Part shown: in pieces, positions 43,567 to 53,954 of the stretch
Position numbering within the stretch: position 1 is the stretch's first letter
Layout: each line of letters begins with the position of its first letter
Notes under the pieces: generated by a model
What the model was told of the DNA's origin: nothing
Seen by the model: only the letters and a program-made list of their open reading frames with translations
Databases searched by the model: none
Program-made: the position numbers and the translations under genes
Assembly: GCA_033297075.1 (NCBI GenBank)
Contig: MU858125.1
Span: forward strand, 62,001 to 126,000
Length of the DNA stretch: 64,000 nt
Direction of reading: 5' to 3'
From: Rhypophila decipiens
Lineage: Eukaryota; Ascomycota; Sordariomycetes; Sordariales; Naviculisporaceae

Positions 43567-44988
43567 TCATAGAACAGGCATCTTATTCCCAACGTACGAA
43601 TCCCGACCCCCAACCTCCACAACCCAGACCTTGGGATCACCAGCATTCACCTTGCCGCTCTGATCCTCTCCCTCGTCAATCTGGACATCATCATACGCAA
43701 AGGCGTACCCCTTCCCATCTAGATTACACTCGTGAACAATCCTACTGTAATGATTTGTTATGTCGCATTTATAAAACGTCTCTGGGCGGGACGGGTGTTC
43801 GTCACAGTCTCCTGATGGATCAGATTCACAGTCGGCCCTTGGGGGATGGGCTATTGTTGATCGTTGGAATGAAGCTGCTAATCGCGGGATGATGGCGTTT
43901 CGCAAGGGACTTGGGCCTGTCACGAAAGGTCCAGTGTTGCAGGAGAAGATATCGGCTGTTGTGGGCTTGGTAAATTTCTCGGAGGAGATTATTAGCGGGG
44001 CATCGGAAGAGCGTACAGAGCCTGTTACGATTCCTGGGCCGGCTTGGGTGTTTATCTTGAGCGTTTTACAGACTGGTGTTGGGAGCGCAAATTGTGGTGG
44101 TCTTGAATGGGAAGGGACGGGAGGGGGGCTGTTCGAAGCAGTACTTGAAGTTCTGTGGAGGAGCTTGGAGAGCAGGTTACGAGGTTTTGGTGGACGGGGA
44201 GGAGGAGCCGGAGCTGCCTCTGGTCTCGGCGGGATAGGAGGCGGTTGGTTTTGTCGTGGCTGGTCGAAACCCCCTTCCCGGTATTTCTGCCAGGCTGCTT
44301 CGACAAGTGGCTCAAAGTACCCGTCAAAACTTGCTCCTACTGCATTGGCGTGGGTTGGATTCAGGATCCGGAGTGGCTCGTTTGTCCCCTTTTTGCGAAC
44401 AATGAGCTTGTCCCATGGCCATCCGTCTTTCTTAGCCTGGGCTTCAAGGCTTGCTGATATTTTTGGTAACGGGTCAAAAGGCATCCCCGATACGTGCTGG
44501 ACCGCGCCTGACTGGGCCTGCAGAGTCAAAGCGACTGGCAGACGGGAGACAAAGTCCACATAGCTGATGTTGGCAAAGAGCTGGTCGTTGTTCAGGGTGA
44601 ACTCGCAAAAGGTAAAGTTGACTTGGGAGTTTGGATCGGATGGGTTGAGCACTGATGGCTCGACCAAGGCTGCACCACCTCCTGGACCGCCTGGGTTGAG
44701 GAGGAAGTTGAGCTGGTCGTCGGCGCTGAACCAGATGCGACCGCCGGCGATCTGCGGGATGGTCACGGTCACGGTGTTGTTCGGCGGACCCAGAGGAATC
44801 GCGCAGTCTTCCGCCATGGGCTGCAATATCACCCCGGTAGGTGGTGATTTTGGGTAGTACAAACTGTGGCCGTCGGGTTTGAGAAAGACCCGGGCCATGT
44901 TGTTCTTGATGGCCAAGCCCGTGATGTAGGCAAACACATTTTGTGTAGTGGTTCTGTTGACCAGCTGGATTGTCAACGAGTCAGGCAT
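43567..44988 (-). CDS. GH64-type beta-1,3-glucanase-like protein
   Basis: A single minus-strand exon encodes 473 residues from the ATG at 44988 (MPDSLTIQLVNRTTTQNVFA). The N-terminal half is a glycoside hydrolase family 64 / thaumatin-like barrel: GRIWFSADDQLNFLL, then FCEFTLNNDQLFANISYVDF. Glu129 and Asp145 are 16 residues apart, the same spacing as the catalytic pair of the Streptomyces laminaripentaose-producing enzyme. The C-terminal half has FKCD-like segments (CNTGPFVTGP, YAFAYDDV) of the same domain. A Pro-rich insertion (QPPPIPPRP to SHSRPP, about residues 245-310) splits the domain. No signal peptide is present, so it is either intracellular or exported unconventionally. The expected reaction is endo-cleavage of beta-1,3-glucan. 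Confidence 0.8.
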   Translation of the reverse strand: MPDSLTIQLVNRTTTQNVFAYITGLAIKNNMARVFLKPDGHSLYYPKSPPTGVILQPMAEDCAIPLGPPNNTVTVTIPQIAGGRIWFSADDQLNFLLNPGGPGGGAALVEPSVLNPSDPNSQVNFTFCEFTLNNDQLFANISYVDFVSRLPVALTLQAQSGAVQHVSGMPFDPLPKISASLEAQAKKDGWPWDKLIVRKKGTNEPLRILNPTHANAVGASFDGYFEPLVEAAWQKYREGGFDQPRQNQPPPIPPRPEAAPAPPPRPPKPRNLLSKLLHRTSSTASNSPPPVPSHSRPPQFALPTPVCKTLKINTQAGPGIVTGSVRSSDAPLIISSEKFTKPTTADIFSCNTGPFVTGPSPLRNAIIPRLAASFQRSTIAHPPRADCESDPSGDCDEHPSRPETFYKCDITNHYSRIVHECNLDGKGYAFAYDDVQIDEGEDQSGKVNAGDPKVWVVEVGGRDSYVGNKMPVL

Positions 44989-46451
44989 TGTGTGGCAAGT
45001 TGAGTATGATGTGACGGTATTCACGGTTCAGGGGTGAGGGTTCAGTGTTGTTTGTGGTTGAGTTTGTGGAGTTGTCGAGTTGACTCAGTTGCTGCTTGCG
45101 GGAGTGTTTGCCCCTTTTGGCCTGGGGTTTTGTTGACAGCGGTTCGTGCCGAAACCTGATTTTGCGACACAAGCATCGCGATGACGAAACCGCCTAACAG
45201 TGGCACCTCACATGGCAAAAGCATGCAGTACACGTGTAAATAGACAAATATATTCACACTTGTATGTTCAAGAGCCAGCTTGCATCGTGAAAAAGGAAAA
45301 GAAGAAGAATAGGCAAGGAAACCACAAATTCTTGACAGGCAAAATGTGCAAACCATGCCGTTTTTAGCTTCCGTGGCGTTGAGAACTTGAGAAGGATTGA
45401 TCGGCAATTTCATGTCTTACATTATCCGATCCAGATCGCCGGGTACCCGGTGGTCCCAGTCCGGGATTTGTTACGCGTCTATAAAATTGCGAATAATGCC
45501 ATTGTTTTGGTTACAGCACTTCGTCCCTGTGCGTCTTCAGTCCCAGGATTTTGGGAGTTTGCGGGCTGTGATCGCTGTGGCTCCGCACCTGATAGGTACC
45601 ATCGCCCGAAGACAGGATCAGTGGATCCTGACTCCAGAGATCAGATGAACGCAAATTCCCCAAAATCGGCGATTCGAGGACGCAATTCCCGTCGCGGCGA
45701 AAGCCCTCGTATAATCGTTTCTCGGGCTTGTCATGGATCCCGAATATACGCAAAACCTGGAAAATTTGCGCAGTTCAACTGGAACTTTGTCTTTGTCATT
45801 CATCTGCCTCCTGCATTTCTGCTTCAATTTTGTCGCATTTTTGCGCGCCAATTCAACTTGCTCCATTCGCTCCCCACCACGGGACAGATCCGCGGGAACC
45901 AGATGGGGAGCTTCGATGGGCCGTTGGCCCGTGCACAGTACCGGTGTGTGGCAGCTCCACTCTCGATGAGCGCTGCCAACCGCTGCCAAATCCCGCCAGT
46001 CCAACTGCGATTGGCTCGTTCCCGGGCTGGCTCTTCACCACCACGACCACCAAAATGGCCGCTAAAGCACAGCGTAACACACCGCTGGGAATCATCTGTG
46101 CGCGCCGACCTGGGGATGGCCTGGAAAATACTCCGACAATAACGCAAGCCTTCCTTGGACGGGTTTAGCTGTGGCGCAATTTGACCACCTCCACGAGCGA
46201 CAAGACCAGACCAACCGGAAACCTCCCAAGTATGACCTGCATGAGGTTTGGATGCCCTGGAATTCCCCATCATCCAGTGGAGAGGCCAAGGTCGATCGCT
46301 GAAGCGGGCCAGACCCAGGGGACTGGAAAGCCGTAGCTTGCTCCATGTCATCTCTGTCAGGTCCCCGGTTTTCTTTCCCCTCTTCACGATTCTTTATTTA
46401 CGTCTTCGCCAGCAACGCTGCCAACATGGCCGGCGAATAACAGCGACAACT
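44989..46451. other. Intergenic, 1.5 kb
   Basis: Divergent promoter region between the GH64 gene and the PTH11-like gene. The upstream ATG at 46426 starts a four-residue uORF (M-A-G-E-stop) before the main start at 46452. Longer frames of up to about 250 codons open without ATG or run opposite each other; none was accepted. Confidence 0.45.
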
Positions 46452-47719
46452 ATGGTTTCGGTGGTAGATTTGGCAGCACGTGCTTTGTTGGAAGGCCCGC
46501 CGGACGACACCACGGTGAGGGAGCCGCCCATGATCACCATCTCCCCCCGAGCTGCTCATCTGGCCCAGGCTCACCTCGGCATCACTGTCCCAGTACTCGC
46601 CCTCACCCTTGTCGCCTTCACCGCCAGAGTGCGCGTTCGAGTATTTCCATCATGGAGAGTTCGAGCAGATGACTGGCTCATTGCCCTGGGCTTTGTATGT
46701 CTCCTTTCTTCCTAACCTAGCTCTGACACAGTCCGCCCGCGACCCCTCATTCTAACCTTCCATGCCAGGCCTCCGCCATCACCGACTGGGCCTTGTTAAT
46801 GGTCGGCATGGTCATCACACCTGGCTCGATCCCCTCGGAGCACGCTCTTTACGCAACCAAGCTCTCGTACTTTGCAGTGGCGGTGTGGGGCCTTACCATG
46901 GTCACCGTCAAGACTTCCATCTGCCTCACTTTGCTCCGGATTCCTCAGGCTCACGTCATCACGATTTCGCTTTACCTCGTCATGGTCTGCCAGATCTTGT
47001 ACTTTATCCTCAACACAATGTACACGTTTACCAAGTGTCGACCGCTGCGCGCCGCTTGGGCATCGACCGCGGCCGGTGGCAGGTGCGTTGACCCCAGCAT
47101 CGATGTCATTGTATCCAACGTCGGCTCTGGGGTCAACATCACCACCGATCTTTTCCTGTCGCTCGCCCCCATGTTCATCCTCTGGAACTTGCGGCGACCT
47201 CTGCGAGAACGTATCCTCGTCTGCATCTTGACTGGGATCGGCCTCATCGCAAGCCTGGCAACTATCAGGAAGATGATGATTATGAAGGAATGGGGCCAGG
47301 GAGGCAATATTTGGGAGTTTGCCATGTCCATCAGCACCTGGACTGTCCTTGAGCAGTTTATGGGTATTCTGGCCGCCTGCAGCCCAAGCCTCAAGGGGCC
47401 AATCCAGAAGTTACTGGCCAGATATGGTGTCCTCCTGACGCGATACGACAACAACATCTCATTCATCACTATTCCTCACCGAAACCCGTGCGGGCCCCAT
47501 GGGTCGATATATGACCGACAGGCGGATGCAGAGGTTGGCGGCTACCCCGGGCTGATAAGAGGAGATGTCGACGCAAATCAGATTCCTGATATGCCTGGAG
47601 CTGGAGAAATGAAGGGGGGCCTGACTTCGCCATCTCGATCGACACTCCAAGAGTCTGTCAATACGGTCATGACACGCGGCGAGGTGTCGCAGGATATTAG
47701 CACTCTCGACAAAACTTGA
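46452..47719 (+). CDS. PTH11-like seven-helix membrane protein
   Basis: Two exons (46452-46694 and 46769-47719) encode 397 residues. The intron starts GTATGT and ends CCAG and joins LIALGF to ASAITDWALLMVG. About seven hydrophobic segments follow the pattern of the fungal rhodopsin-like/PTH11 family: AHLGITVPVLALTLVAFTAR, ITDWALLMVGMVITPG, YFAVAVWGLTMVTVKTSICL, VITISLYLVMVCQILYFILN, ITTDLFLSLAPMFILW, ILVCILTGIGLIASLATI, and FAMSISTWTVLEQFMGILAA. RADDWLIALGF and SICLTLLRI are typical family words. There is no N-terminal CFEM domain. The C-terminal 80 residues are polar and cytoplasmic. Such proteins are thought to sense surface or chemical cues through G proteins, but this one's ligand is unknown. 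Confidence 0.85.
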
Positions 47720-47990
47720 AAGCTTTGCTTGTCCGGTATCAATGTTGTTTTTAGGTTCCCTCGGGCATTTGCTGGAGATACAGGCTCTGTTTCAGCGGAC
47801 CTGTTGTGGCACGATACCACTCGTCTAGACACGTGAGGAGTCTTCCTGCTGGGGATCCTGCGGCACGACCCGACCTTCCCCGCAGCAAACCTCACCCACA
47901 ATTGGCTGCCAGGATTCTTCCACTCTGTCTCGAAACAACCTCCATACCAGCTTGTCGACTCGGTCATTCGTCTTCTGGCTCCTCGTCAAA

Positions 47991-49280
47991 ATGCGTCTCA
48001 TCAACACGGGGACCCTCACCATGGAGGAGTTCAACGACGCTTCCCATATCCCACCCTACGCCATCTTGTCACACACCTGGGGGACGGAGGAAATCTCATA
48101 CGAGGCTATGATGGGCAGTGTGGGTGGCCAAACAGCCCTCGTCAACAAGCAAGGATATAAAAAGATTGCAAGTTTCTGCTCGCTGGCCAGGGTTCGCAAC
48201 CTACAGTACGGCTGGGTCGACACGTGTTGCATCGACAAGAGAAGCAGTGCCGAGCTGTCGGAGGCCATAAATTCCATGTACCGCTACTATTCGGAGGCTT
48301 TCATATGCCTCATACATCTGGCAGATGTTGCGATCGATCCCGCTGCCGAGGACAAACGTCAAGTGCTGGAGGCTGTGCGTCAGAGTCGTTGGCTATCGCG
48401 TGGTTGGACACTGCAAGAGCTCGTCGCCCCCTTCAAGCGCGAGTTTTATGACACAAACTGGAAACGCATCAATATTCCAGGCCAGGAGTATCAGAGCGAG
48501 CTGCTTGGTGTTATGTCAGAAGCGACCGGTATCCCCTTGCCAGTTCTGGACATGACCAAGCCGCACCGGGAATACTGTGTCGCCCAGCGCATGTCGTGGG
48601 CCTCGAAGCGACAGACGACGCGTGAGGAGGACATGGCATACTGCCTGATGGGTCTTTTCGATGTGAACATGCCCGTTATCTACGGCGAGGGGGGGACGAA
48701 GGCGTTCAAGCGGCTACAGAGCGAGATCATGCAGTCGTCGTTTGACCAAACCTTGTTCGCATGGAGAGGAAAATACAACGACAGCGGTCTCCTGGCTAAC
48801 TCGCCGTCTGATTTTGCCGACACGCCTTCGCTTTCCTTGTGGCGACCGAGGTATCTTGCACCGTATCACATGACCAATGTTGGTCTGTCGCTTCAAGTCC
48901 TAGATGTCACCGAGGATGCTGATCCCGACAGGATGAGGGAGTTGGCTGCCATGGGGCTGATGCCACCGATTGAAGATGCGAGGATCCTATTGGCAGTGAT
49001 TCAGTGTAATATCCATATTAACGGAGAAGAAGATGAGCCAGGAGGCCTTGGGATATGTTTAGAAATGGTAGATGCTAGTTTTCGCTCGATTAGCGGCACG
49101 CCGGTTTGGGGGTATCGCAGAATATGGTGTGACCACTTCTCGACCGTTCCGGCCAAGTTTCTGTCTGAAGCACCTTTCAAGGACGTGCTTGTACTAGAGG
49201 ATACACATGACCAGTTGCTGAGATCTGTGACGGGGAAGTCAACCATACGGCTGCAGGGATATCATACCAGGATGACGTGA
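47991..49280 (+). CDS. HET-domain protein, intact
   Basis: A single exon encodes 429 residues from the ATG at 47991 (MRLINTGTLTMEEF), the usual opening of the HET-E/D-like class. HET motifs follow in order: PYAILSHTWGTEEISYEAMM, LQYGWVDTCCIDKRSSAELS, AINSMYRYYSEAFICLIHLA and WLSRGWTLQELVAP. The middle region has QRMSWASKRQTTREEDMAYC, LMGLFDVNMPVIYGEG and AFKRLQSEIM, all standard. There is no NACHT or WD40 repeat after it, so it is the short form. It is expected to take part in heterokaryon incompatibility or another programmed cell death response. Unlike the HET gene at 12 kb, the frame is intact. Confidence 0.9.
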   Translation: MRLINTGTLTMEEFNDASHIPPYAILSHTWGTEEISYEAMMGSVGGQTALVNKQGYKKIASFCSLARVRNLQYGWVDTCCIDKRSSAELSEAINSMYRYYSEAFICLIHLADVAIDPAAEDKRQVLEAVRQSRWLSRGWTLQELVAPFKREFYDTNWKRINIPGQEYQSELLGVMSEATGIPLPVLDMTKPHREYCVAQRMSWASKRQTTREEDMAYCLMGLFDVNMPVIYGEGGTKAFKRLQSEIMQSSFDQTLFAWRGKYNDSGLLANSPSDFADTPSLSLWRPRYLAPYHMTNVGLSLQVLDVTEDADPDRMRELAAMGLMPPIEDARILLAVIQCNIHINGEEDEPGGLGICLEMVDASFRSISGTPVWGYRRIWCDHFSTVPAKFLSEAPFKDVLVLEDTHDQLLRSVTGKSTIRLQGYHTRMT

Positions 49281-49403
49281 TATAGTCATGGGATGTTTGA
49301 AACCAAAGAAGGAGAAGAAAAGGGAAACTTAACAATATCAAGAAGAAAAAAAGAATAGACAAAAGGAAACACACTCTGAGGATTAAAGCTTCTTCCGTTT
49401 CAT
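49281..49403. other. Short spacer before tRNA
   Basis: A-rich spacer. The AAAAAAAG run at about 49345 reads as a T-run on the minus strand downstream of the tRNA and could act as the Pol III stop. Confidence 0.4.
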
Positions 49404-49473
49404 GCGTCAGCCGCGAATCGAACGCGGGGCCCATCGATGGCAACGATGGATTTTACCACTAAACCACTGACGC
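49404..49473 (-). tRNA. tRNA-Gly (anticodon GCC)
   Basis: The minus strand folds as a complete cloverleaf of about 70 bases. The acceptor strands GCGTCAG and CTGACGC pair fully. The D-arm region is TGGTTTAGTGGT, the anticodon stem CATCG / CGATG encloses TTGCCAT with anticodon GCC, and the T-arm is CGCG-TTCGATT-CGCG. There is no intron. It lies between the HET gene and the poly-Gln membrane protein gene. Confidence 0.95.
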
Positions 49474-49839
49474 TGTGGAGATGAGAGATGGTTGATGAAT
49501 TGGCGAGTGGATCGTTTGGTTTTTGGACAGGTCTAACGATCTGTGGGGCAGAAGGCGTACCTATGTCTTCACGAGTCATGATTTTATCAAATCGAACATA
49601 TCACATACCACTGGGAAGATGAACCGGTGGTTTTTTATTTGAAATGGCTGACATTCATCCTTTAAGACATCTCTAAACACCTTCCGAATCACACAGAAAG
49701 CACTGGTCTCAAGGGTATATCACCACTTAAGGCCGCTCCTCTCCGTCTTCCACGCTTGTCGTAGCCAACCGACCCTGCTCATTGACTACATGACCCTAAA
49801 TCAACACAGATATTCCTGAAACCGGTATCAACCAAGTAC
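49474..49839. other. Intergenic
   Basis: The spacer between the tRNA and the 3' end of the minus-strand membrane protein gene. Nothing recognised. Confidence 0.5.
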
Positions 49840-51450
49840 CTACCAACCATGTCCGCCCCCGTGTCCCGCGTAATAACCCCCCGGCATACCACCATCGTCT
49901 CCATGTCTCACCGCCTGCTCCTGAGGCTGCTGTACAGCTCTCATTTGTTGCTGCTGCTGCGCCTGCTGTGGTCCCGAGCCAGCACCACTGGGAACAGCAG
50001 CAGGTTTATTCCCTCCACCCCAAATCCACCCAGAAACAGTACTCGCCACGCCCGCAGCAATAGGCGTGAGCTTGGTAGCAGCTGCGCTCGCGACGTTACT
50101 CGCAGTAGATAGTGCACTTCTCGCGCTCGACGGACTCGCACCAGCTGCTGTGCCCTGCTGCTGAGGTGGTGTAGGCGGAGAAGCTGCGTGGTGTTGCGCC
50201 GGCGGAACCATGGCGTTGATCACAGACAATCTTGTCAAGACTCTCCTGTCTGCGCCTTTTCCAGGATGAGCTCGTGGTCCGTAGCTCGGTGCTGGTACTG
50301 TTATGATTCTCCGTCCTCCGCCAGCTCGTGTTGGACTACTTGCCCCTGAAGATGAAGACGAAGCAGTAAAGGTAAACGAGGACGCTGACGACCCAATTGA
50401 AAAACTTGCTCCTGAGCCTTTGCCCTTATTCTTCGTATTCTTGCCTTTACCACCTCTTAAAGCAGCAGCTTCCAGGTCTTCCCCCAAAAGACTGACAGAA
50501 TAGGCATGAGCGGGTGTAGGGGAAAACAAAGGCAGCTCAAACGCGCTCTCCATCCTCTCCACGATAAAAACCAGAAAGGATGTGCACAAGAATCCACTTG
50601 TTGAAATGAATAAATCCAATTTGAGGATTGTCCTCCCGCCGTGGAGGATACCCATGCTTATTGCTGGTAGCGCACTCAGCCACAAAAGAAACGCCGCCCG
50701 GATGGTAAGCACGGCTTGAGATTCGAGGGGGTGTTCGAATCCGACTGTGCTGGTGCTGCTGGCGTATATGGTATTTCCAAGGCGGGAGGCGCGGATGTGG
50801 AGGGTTGTGTAGAATAGGGATGTTAGGGACTATTTACATCTGGATTAGCTCTTGGATAGTAATGTTAAGGAAAGGGAAGAAAGGAACAGGGGCCGGCCAG
50901 ACCGTGATGAAAATGGAAGGAAAGAAATTGATAGAAAAGGAAGCAAAAAAGGCAAGAGTGACAATCAGAGAAAGAAACTTACACCAAAAGCAACGAACCC
51001 CTGAGAAATCCACTGCCCAGTCAAGCCCTTGACCTCTCCAATTCCCGCAAAGAGAAACCCCGAGAGGACACACCCTCCACATGACGCCATGAACAAGATT
51101 GCTAGAACCGCCAGGCAGAATTTTGTCCATTTGCGTCTTGATGTTATATAGCTTCTGGTCATAGAGCCACCATCATGGTCTCCCTCTTTTTCTTCTCCTC
51201 CTATATGTGAAGCTGGTGAGCCTGGTGGTGAATCGAGTACGAAATAACCATGCTCGGGTTCTGGAGAACGGCCGCCTCGAAGAAAAGACTCGACATCTTC
51301 TTCCCGGTCTCGTCTTGCGGGAGGTGGAGTATATTTGCGGAGTTTATTCTCCGGATGGTATTCAAGAGGTGTGCCGACGAGGGTCGGAGCTGAAGATATT
51401 GAGGTCGGGGAGGTGGATAGCGGTGGTCGAGGTCCCATGGGGCGGCCCAT
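49840..51450 (-). CDS. Four-helix membrane protein with low-complexity tail
   Basis: Two minus-strand exons (50983-51450 and 49840-50829) encode 485 residues. The intron 50830-50982 starts GTAAGT and ends AATAG at phase 0. The N-terminal 105 residues are polar and Pro/Ser/Glu-rich. Hydrophobic segments at about 110-134 (FCLAVLAILFMASCGGCVLS), 146-165, 190-212 (AAFLLWLSALPAISMGIL) and 215-240 (LDLFISTSGFLCTSFLVFIV) suggest four membrane helices. The C-terminal 240 residues are low-complexity: Ser/Ala/Gly/Pro, a GGKGKNTKNKGKG basic patch, poly-Gln and a Gly/His-rich end. I recognise no named family; it resembles uncharacterised ascomycete membrane proteins. Both termini are probably cytosolic. 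Confidence 0.75.
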
Positions 51451-52427
51451 CTCTTTTGAACTGCCTGCCCTTTCCTCCTTTGTAAAGTTCCCGGTTGGGG
51501 TGATGAGATTATATGGCCCAACTGTGAGTTGAGTTTGTTGCGCCGATGACCTCGTTTGTTTTCGAGTGGAGTAACTAAGAGAGAAGGACGATGCTATAAA
51601 GCCTTCTAGCCAGTATGAGAGGTCAAAGGGTTATGACGGAGGGAACAGATAATCGAGACGGGCAAGAACGAGAGGCAGAGTAGATAAAACAGCTGGGAAA
51701 TATCCAAGTACGTAAAAACGAGCGTGAGAGGAATGAGTGAATGGCAAAGCAAGCAAGTCGTCATGTTACGTACGATCTCCAACTCAACAAACTCGAATTT
51801 ACATACAAAAAAGGGCTGCCAAAATTTCAAGACCAATGAGTGAGTGAATGGAGAGCAGCTGGTCATATACACGCCTTGACAATCCCTCCCTCGTCACATC
51901 CAAGCCATACAACCCAGTCCATGGTGGCCGGGAGCAGAAGAAAGGAACCAGAGTATATATGAAAAAGATAAATCCACCGGATCAAGGTGATCTTCATTCT
52001 TGACCATGGCGAACAATACTATCAGCAGGATTATGTGAGGTTGGGAATTGTCTAATGGGATGCAGTCGTTGTCCCGTCACACTGACTTGGAATGTGAAAT
52101 GGTCTCGGGAATGTTGCTCGCTTGAAACGGTGGCGGGTGTCACGCACCGCGAACCGTTAAAGACGCGTGACGGCATTGATACACGTGTAAAGTGGTCTTA
52201 TAAAAAAGGGAATATTTCCAATTCATTAGGCTTCGTAAAAAGTACTTGTGTAAAAAATGATGATACTTCGTATGTGGTAAGGGACATGGAATGAAGCCAC
52301 GACAAGACAAACTCGAGAAAATTTGCACTCCAAGCAAACATCGCGCGCTTGCTTTTTGCCAAAGCAGAAGGAAACTGTCGAATGCGACCATGAGTTCTTA
52401 ACCGCATGTCAGTCCGACAGCACCCAA
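51451..52427. other. Intergenic, about 1 kb
   Basis: Promoter of the four-helix protein and downstream region of the AdoMet decarboxylase gene. No gene or repeat recognised. Confidence 0.4.
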
Positions 52428-53954
52428 TCAGTCCTCCTCGCCGACCCTGGCGCCTCCGTCACCAACCCACCCCTCACGCACGTAGAACCTAAACACAAGA
52501 TCATAGTCCTCGAAATCGTGCACAACGCGGTCGATACGGCGATATCCATCAATGCGCTCCATCTTTTGCTTGATGGCAGCTCCCCAACTGCGACGCGGAT
52601 CATCATCGTTCTTGACACGGCTTGCCAGCTTGCCCTTGGCCTCAAAGAGCGTGACGCTGAACCTGCCCGGCTTGAAGATATTCACCACCTGCTCAATGAC
52701 ATCCGCCGTCTCGCGTCCCTTTTGTCCGCCCGGAACGTTGGTCTCGAACGAGGCGAACGAGCAGTTGGGCTCCGGAGTAACATGGACGGTAAAGTAGTGC
52801 GCAGCCTTAGTGGCACCGCTCTCGTCCGTCTCGGGAGGCGCCGGAATGACTCCGTTGGCGGAAAAGCCGCAGGGGGCAAACAAATAAGCGTCAATGCGCG
52901 CGTCGGGGTACACCGAGGTCGGGTACACATCAGACAGGCCGCAGGTATCCGAGACGACGGTGCCAAGAGCGTGGCCTTCGGTGGTGACGCCTTCAGCGAC
53001 GAGGTCGGTGGCGACTGTGAGCTCCGTCTCCGCCGAGTTGTTGAACACGTCGAAAGCCGAGTCGGCCTCGGCATCACCCTCCTTCTTGGGCTCCTTTGCC
53101 TGCGCAGCCAGCCGTTCACTAGCGACCGCACTCGCTTGTGCCAGGTAGAACTGCTTGGCATTCTCGGGGTCCAGGTCCGTCATCAGAATTTCCAAAGTCT
53201 CATCGGCGTTTTCCTCATTGGCCGTGAAATAGGGCGCCACGATTCCAGTGGGAATCTTGGACGAAGAACGCGTGGGGCTGCTACCATTGCTGGAATCGGG
53301 GGTCCGGGGCGGCGTCAGGGTGCTGTCGGGCGACGTGATATACAGGTACCAGTGGTCGCCGTTCATCTTGCCCACCATATAGGCGCTGCCATTCTCAAAC
53401 ATGTCGTCGAGATATTTGACCTCTTGCTTCCAGCTCCGGTGAGGACCGCGCTGCTTGTCGGGAAACAGAAAGTTCTTGCGACTGTAGAACACGCGGTAAG
53501 GGGTCGCCGCGGCATGGACTTCGTCGATCGACTTGGCGTTGTGAAAGGGGAAGCCAGCGGCAGCAGCGATCTTAAGCATGCGGCGGAGACCGAGCAGCAG
53601 AGTAGTTGTTCCACAGGTCTTGAGGATAATCTTGTGCGCGAAGACAAACATGCTGGACTCGGAGAGAAGATAGGCGTCGACATGCTCCGACTTGACAATG
53701 GACAAGACCTTGCAGTTGACCAGGTCCAGCATGCCCTCCCATGTCTCGGGCTTCACGGCCTTGAGCCCATTCTCCTGGGCGGTCGGTGGGAGAGACTTGG
53801 CATTGGGGGCGAACCAGACTTCGAGGAGCTTCTCAGGACCCTCGAAGGCGTTGGTCGAATCTAGATCGGCAGCGACATCGTGATTGATGGTCAGATGCGG
53901 AGTACCTTCAGAAGGCGAGAACGTGTAGTCGGTGGGGACCTCAAGGTTGACCAT
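52428..53954 (-). CDS. spe2: S-adenosylmethionine decarboxylase proenzyme
   Basis: A single minus-strand exon encodes 508 residues from the ATG at 53954 (MVNLEVPTDYTFSPSEG). FEGPEKLLEVWF opens the domain. The self-processing site AYLLSESSMFVF is at residues 95-105; by analogy with the human enzyme, cleavage falls between Glu99 and Ser100 and turns the Ser into the pyruvoyl group. ILKTCGTTTLLLGL and FYSRKNFLFPDKQ are also characteristic. The C-terminal half has LFAPCGFSANG, YFTVHVTPEPNCSFASFET and PGRFSVTLFEAK. The protein is longer than the yeast enzyme (396) owing to a Ser/Pro-rich insertion (STLTPPRTPDSSNGSSP) and an Ala/Glu-rich one. It makes decarboxylated AdoMet for spermidine and spermine synthesis in the cytosol. 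Confidence 0.95.
   Translation of the reverse strand: MVNLEVPTDYTFSPSEGTPHLTINHDVAADLDSTNAFEGPEKLLEVWFAPNAKSLPPTAQENGLKAVKPETWEGMLDLVNCKVLSIVKSEHVDAYLLSESSMFVFAHKIILKTCGTTTLLLGLRRMLKIAAAAGFPFHNAKSIDEVHAAATPYRVFYSRKNFLFPDKQRGPHRSWKQEVKYLDDMFENGSAYMVGKMNGDHWYLYITSPDSTLTPPRTPDSSNGSSPTRSSSKIPTGIVAPYFTANEENADETLEILMTDLDPENAKQFYLAQASAVASERLAAQAKEPKKEGDAEADSAFDVFNNSAETELTVATDLVAEGVTTEGHALGTVVSDTCGLSDVYPTSVYPDARIDAYLFAPCGFSANGVIPAPPETDESGATKAAHYFTVHVTPEPNCSFASFETNVPGGQKGRETADVIEQVVNIFKPGRFSVTLFEAKGKLASRVKNDDDPRRSWGAAIKQKMERIDGYRRIDRVVHDFEDYDLVFRFYVREGWVGDGGARVGEED

Noticed and set aside
45387..46142. 251-codon plus-strand frame and its minus-strand counterpart at 45824-46387
   Set aside because: The plus frame opens without ATG; both frames are low in protein-like features and overlap each other antisense.
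52323..53864. Long plus-strand frame antisense to AdoMet decarboxylase
   Set aside because: It is a shadow of the GC-rich coding strand; all conserved motifs are on the minus strand.
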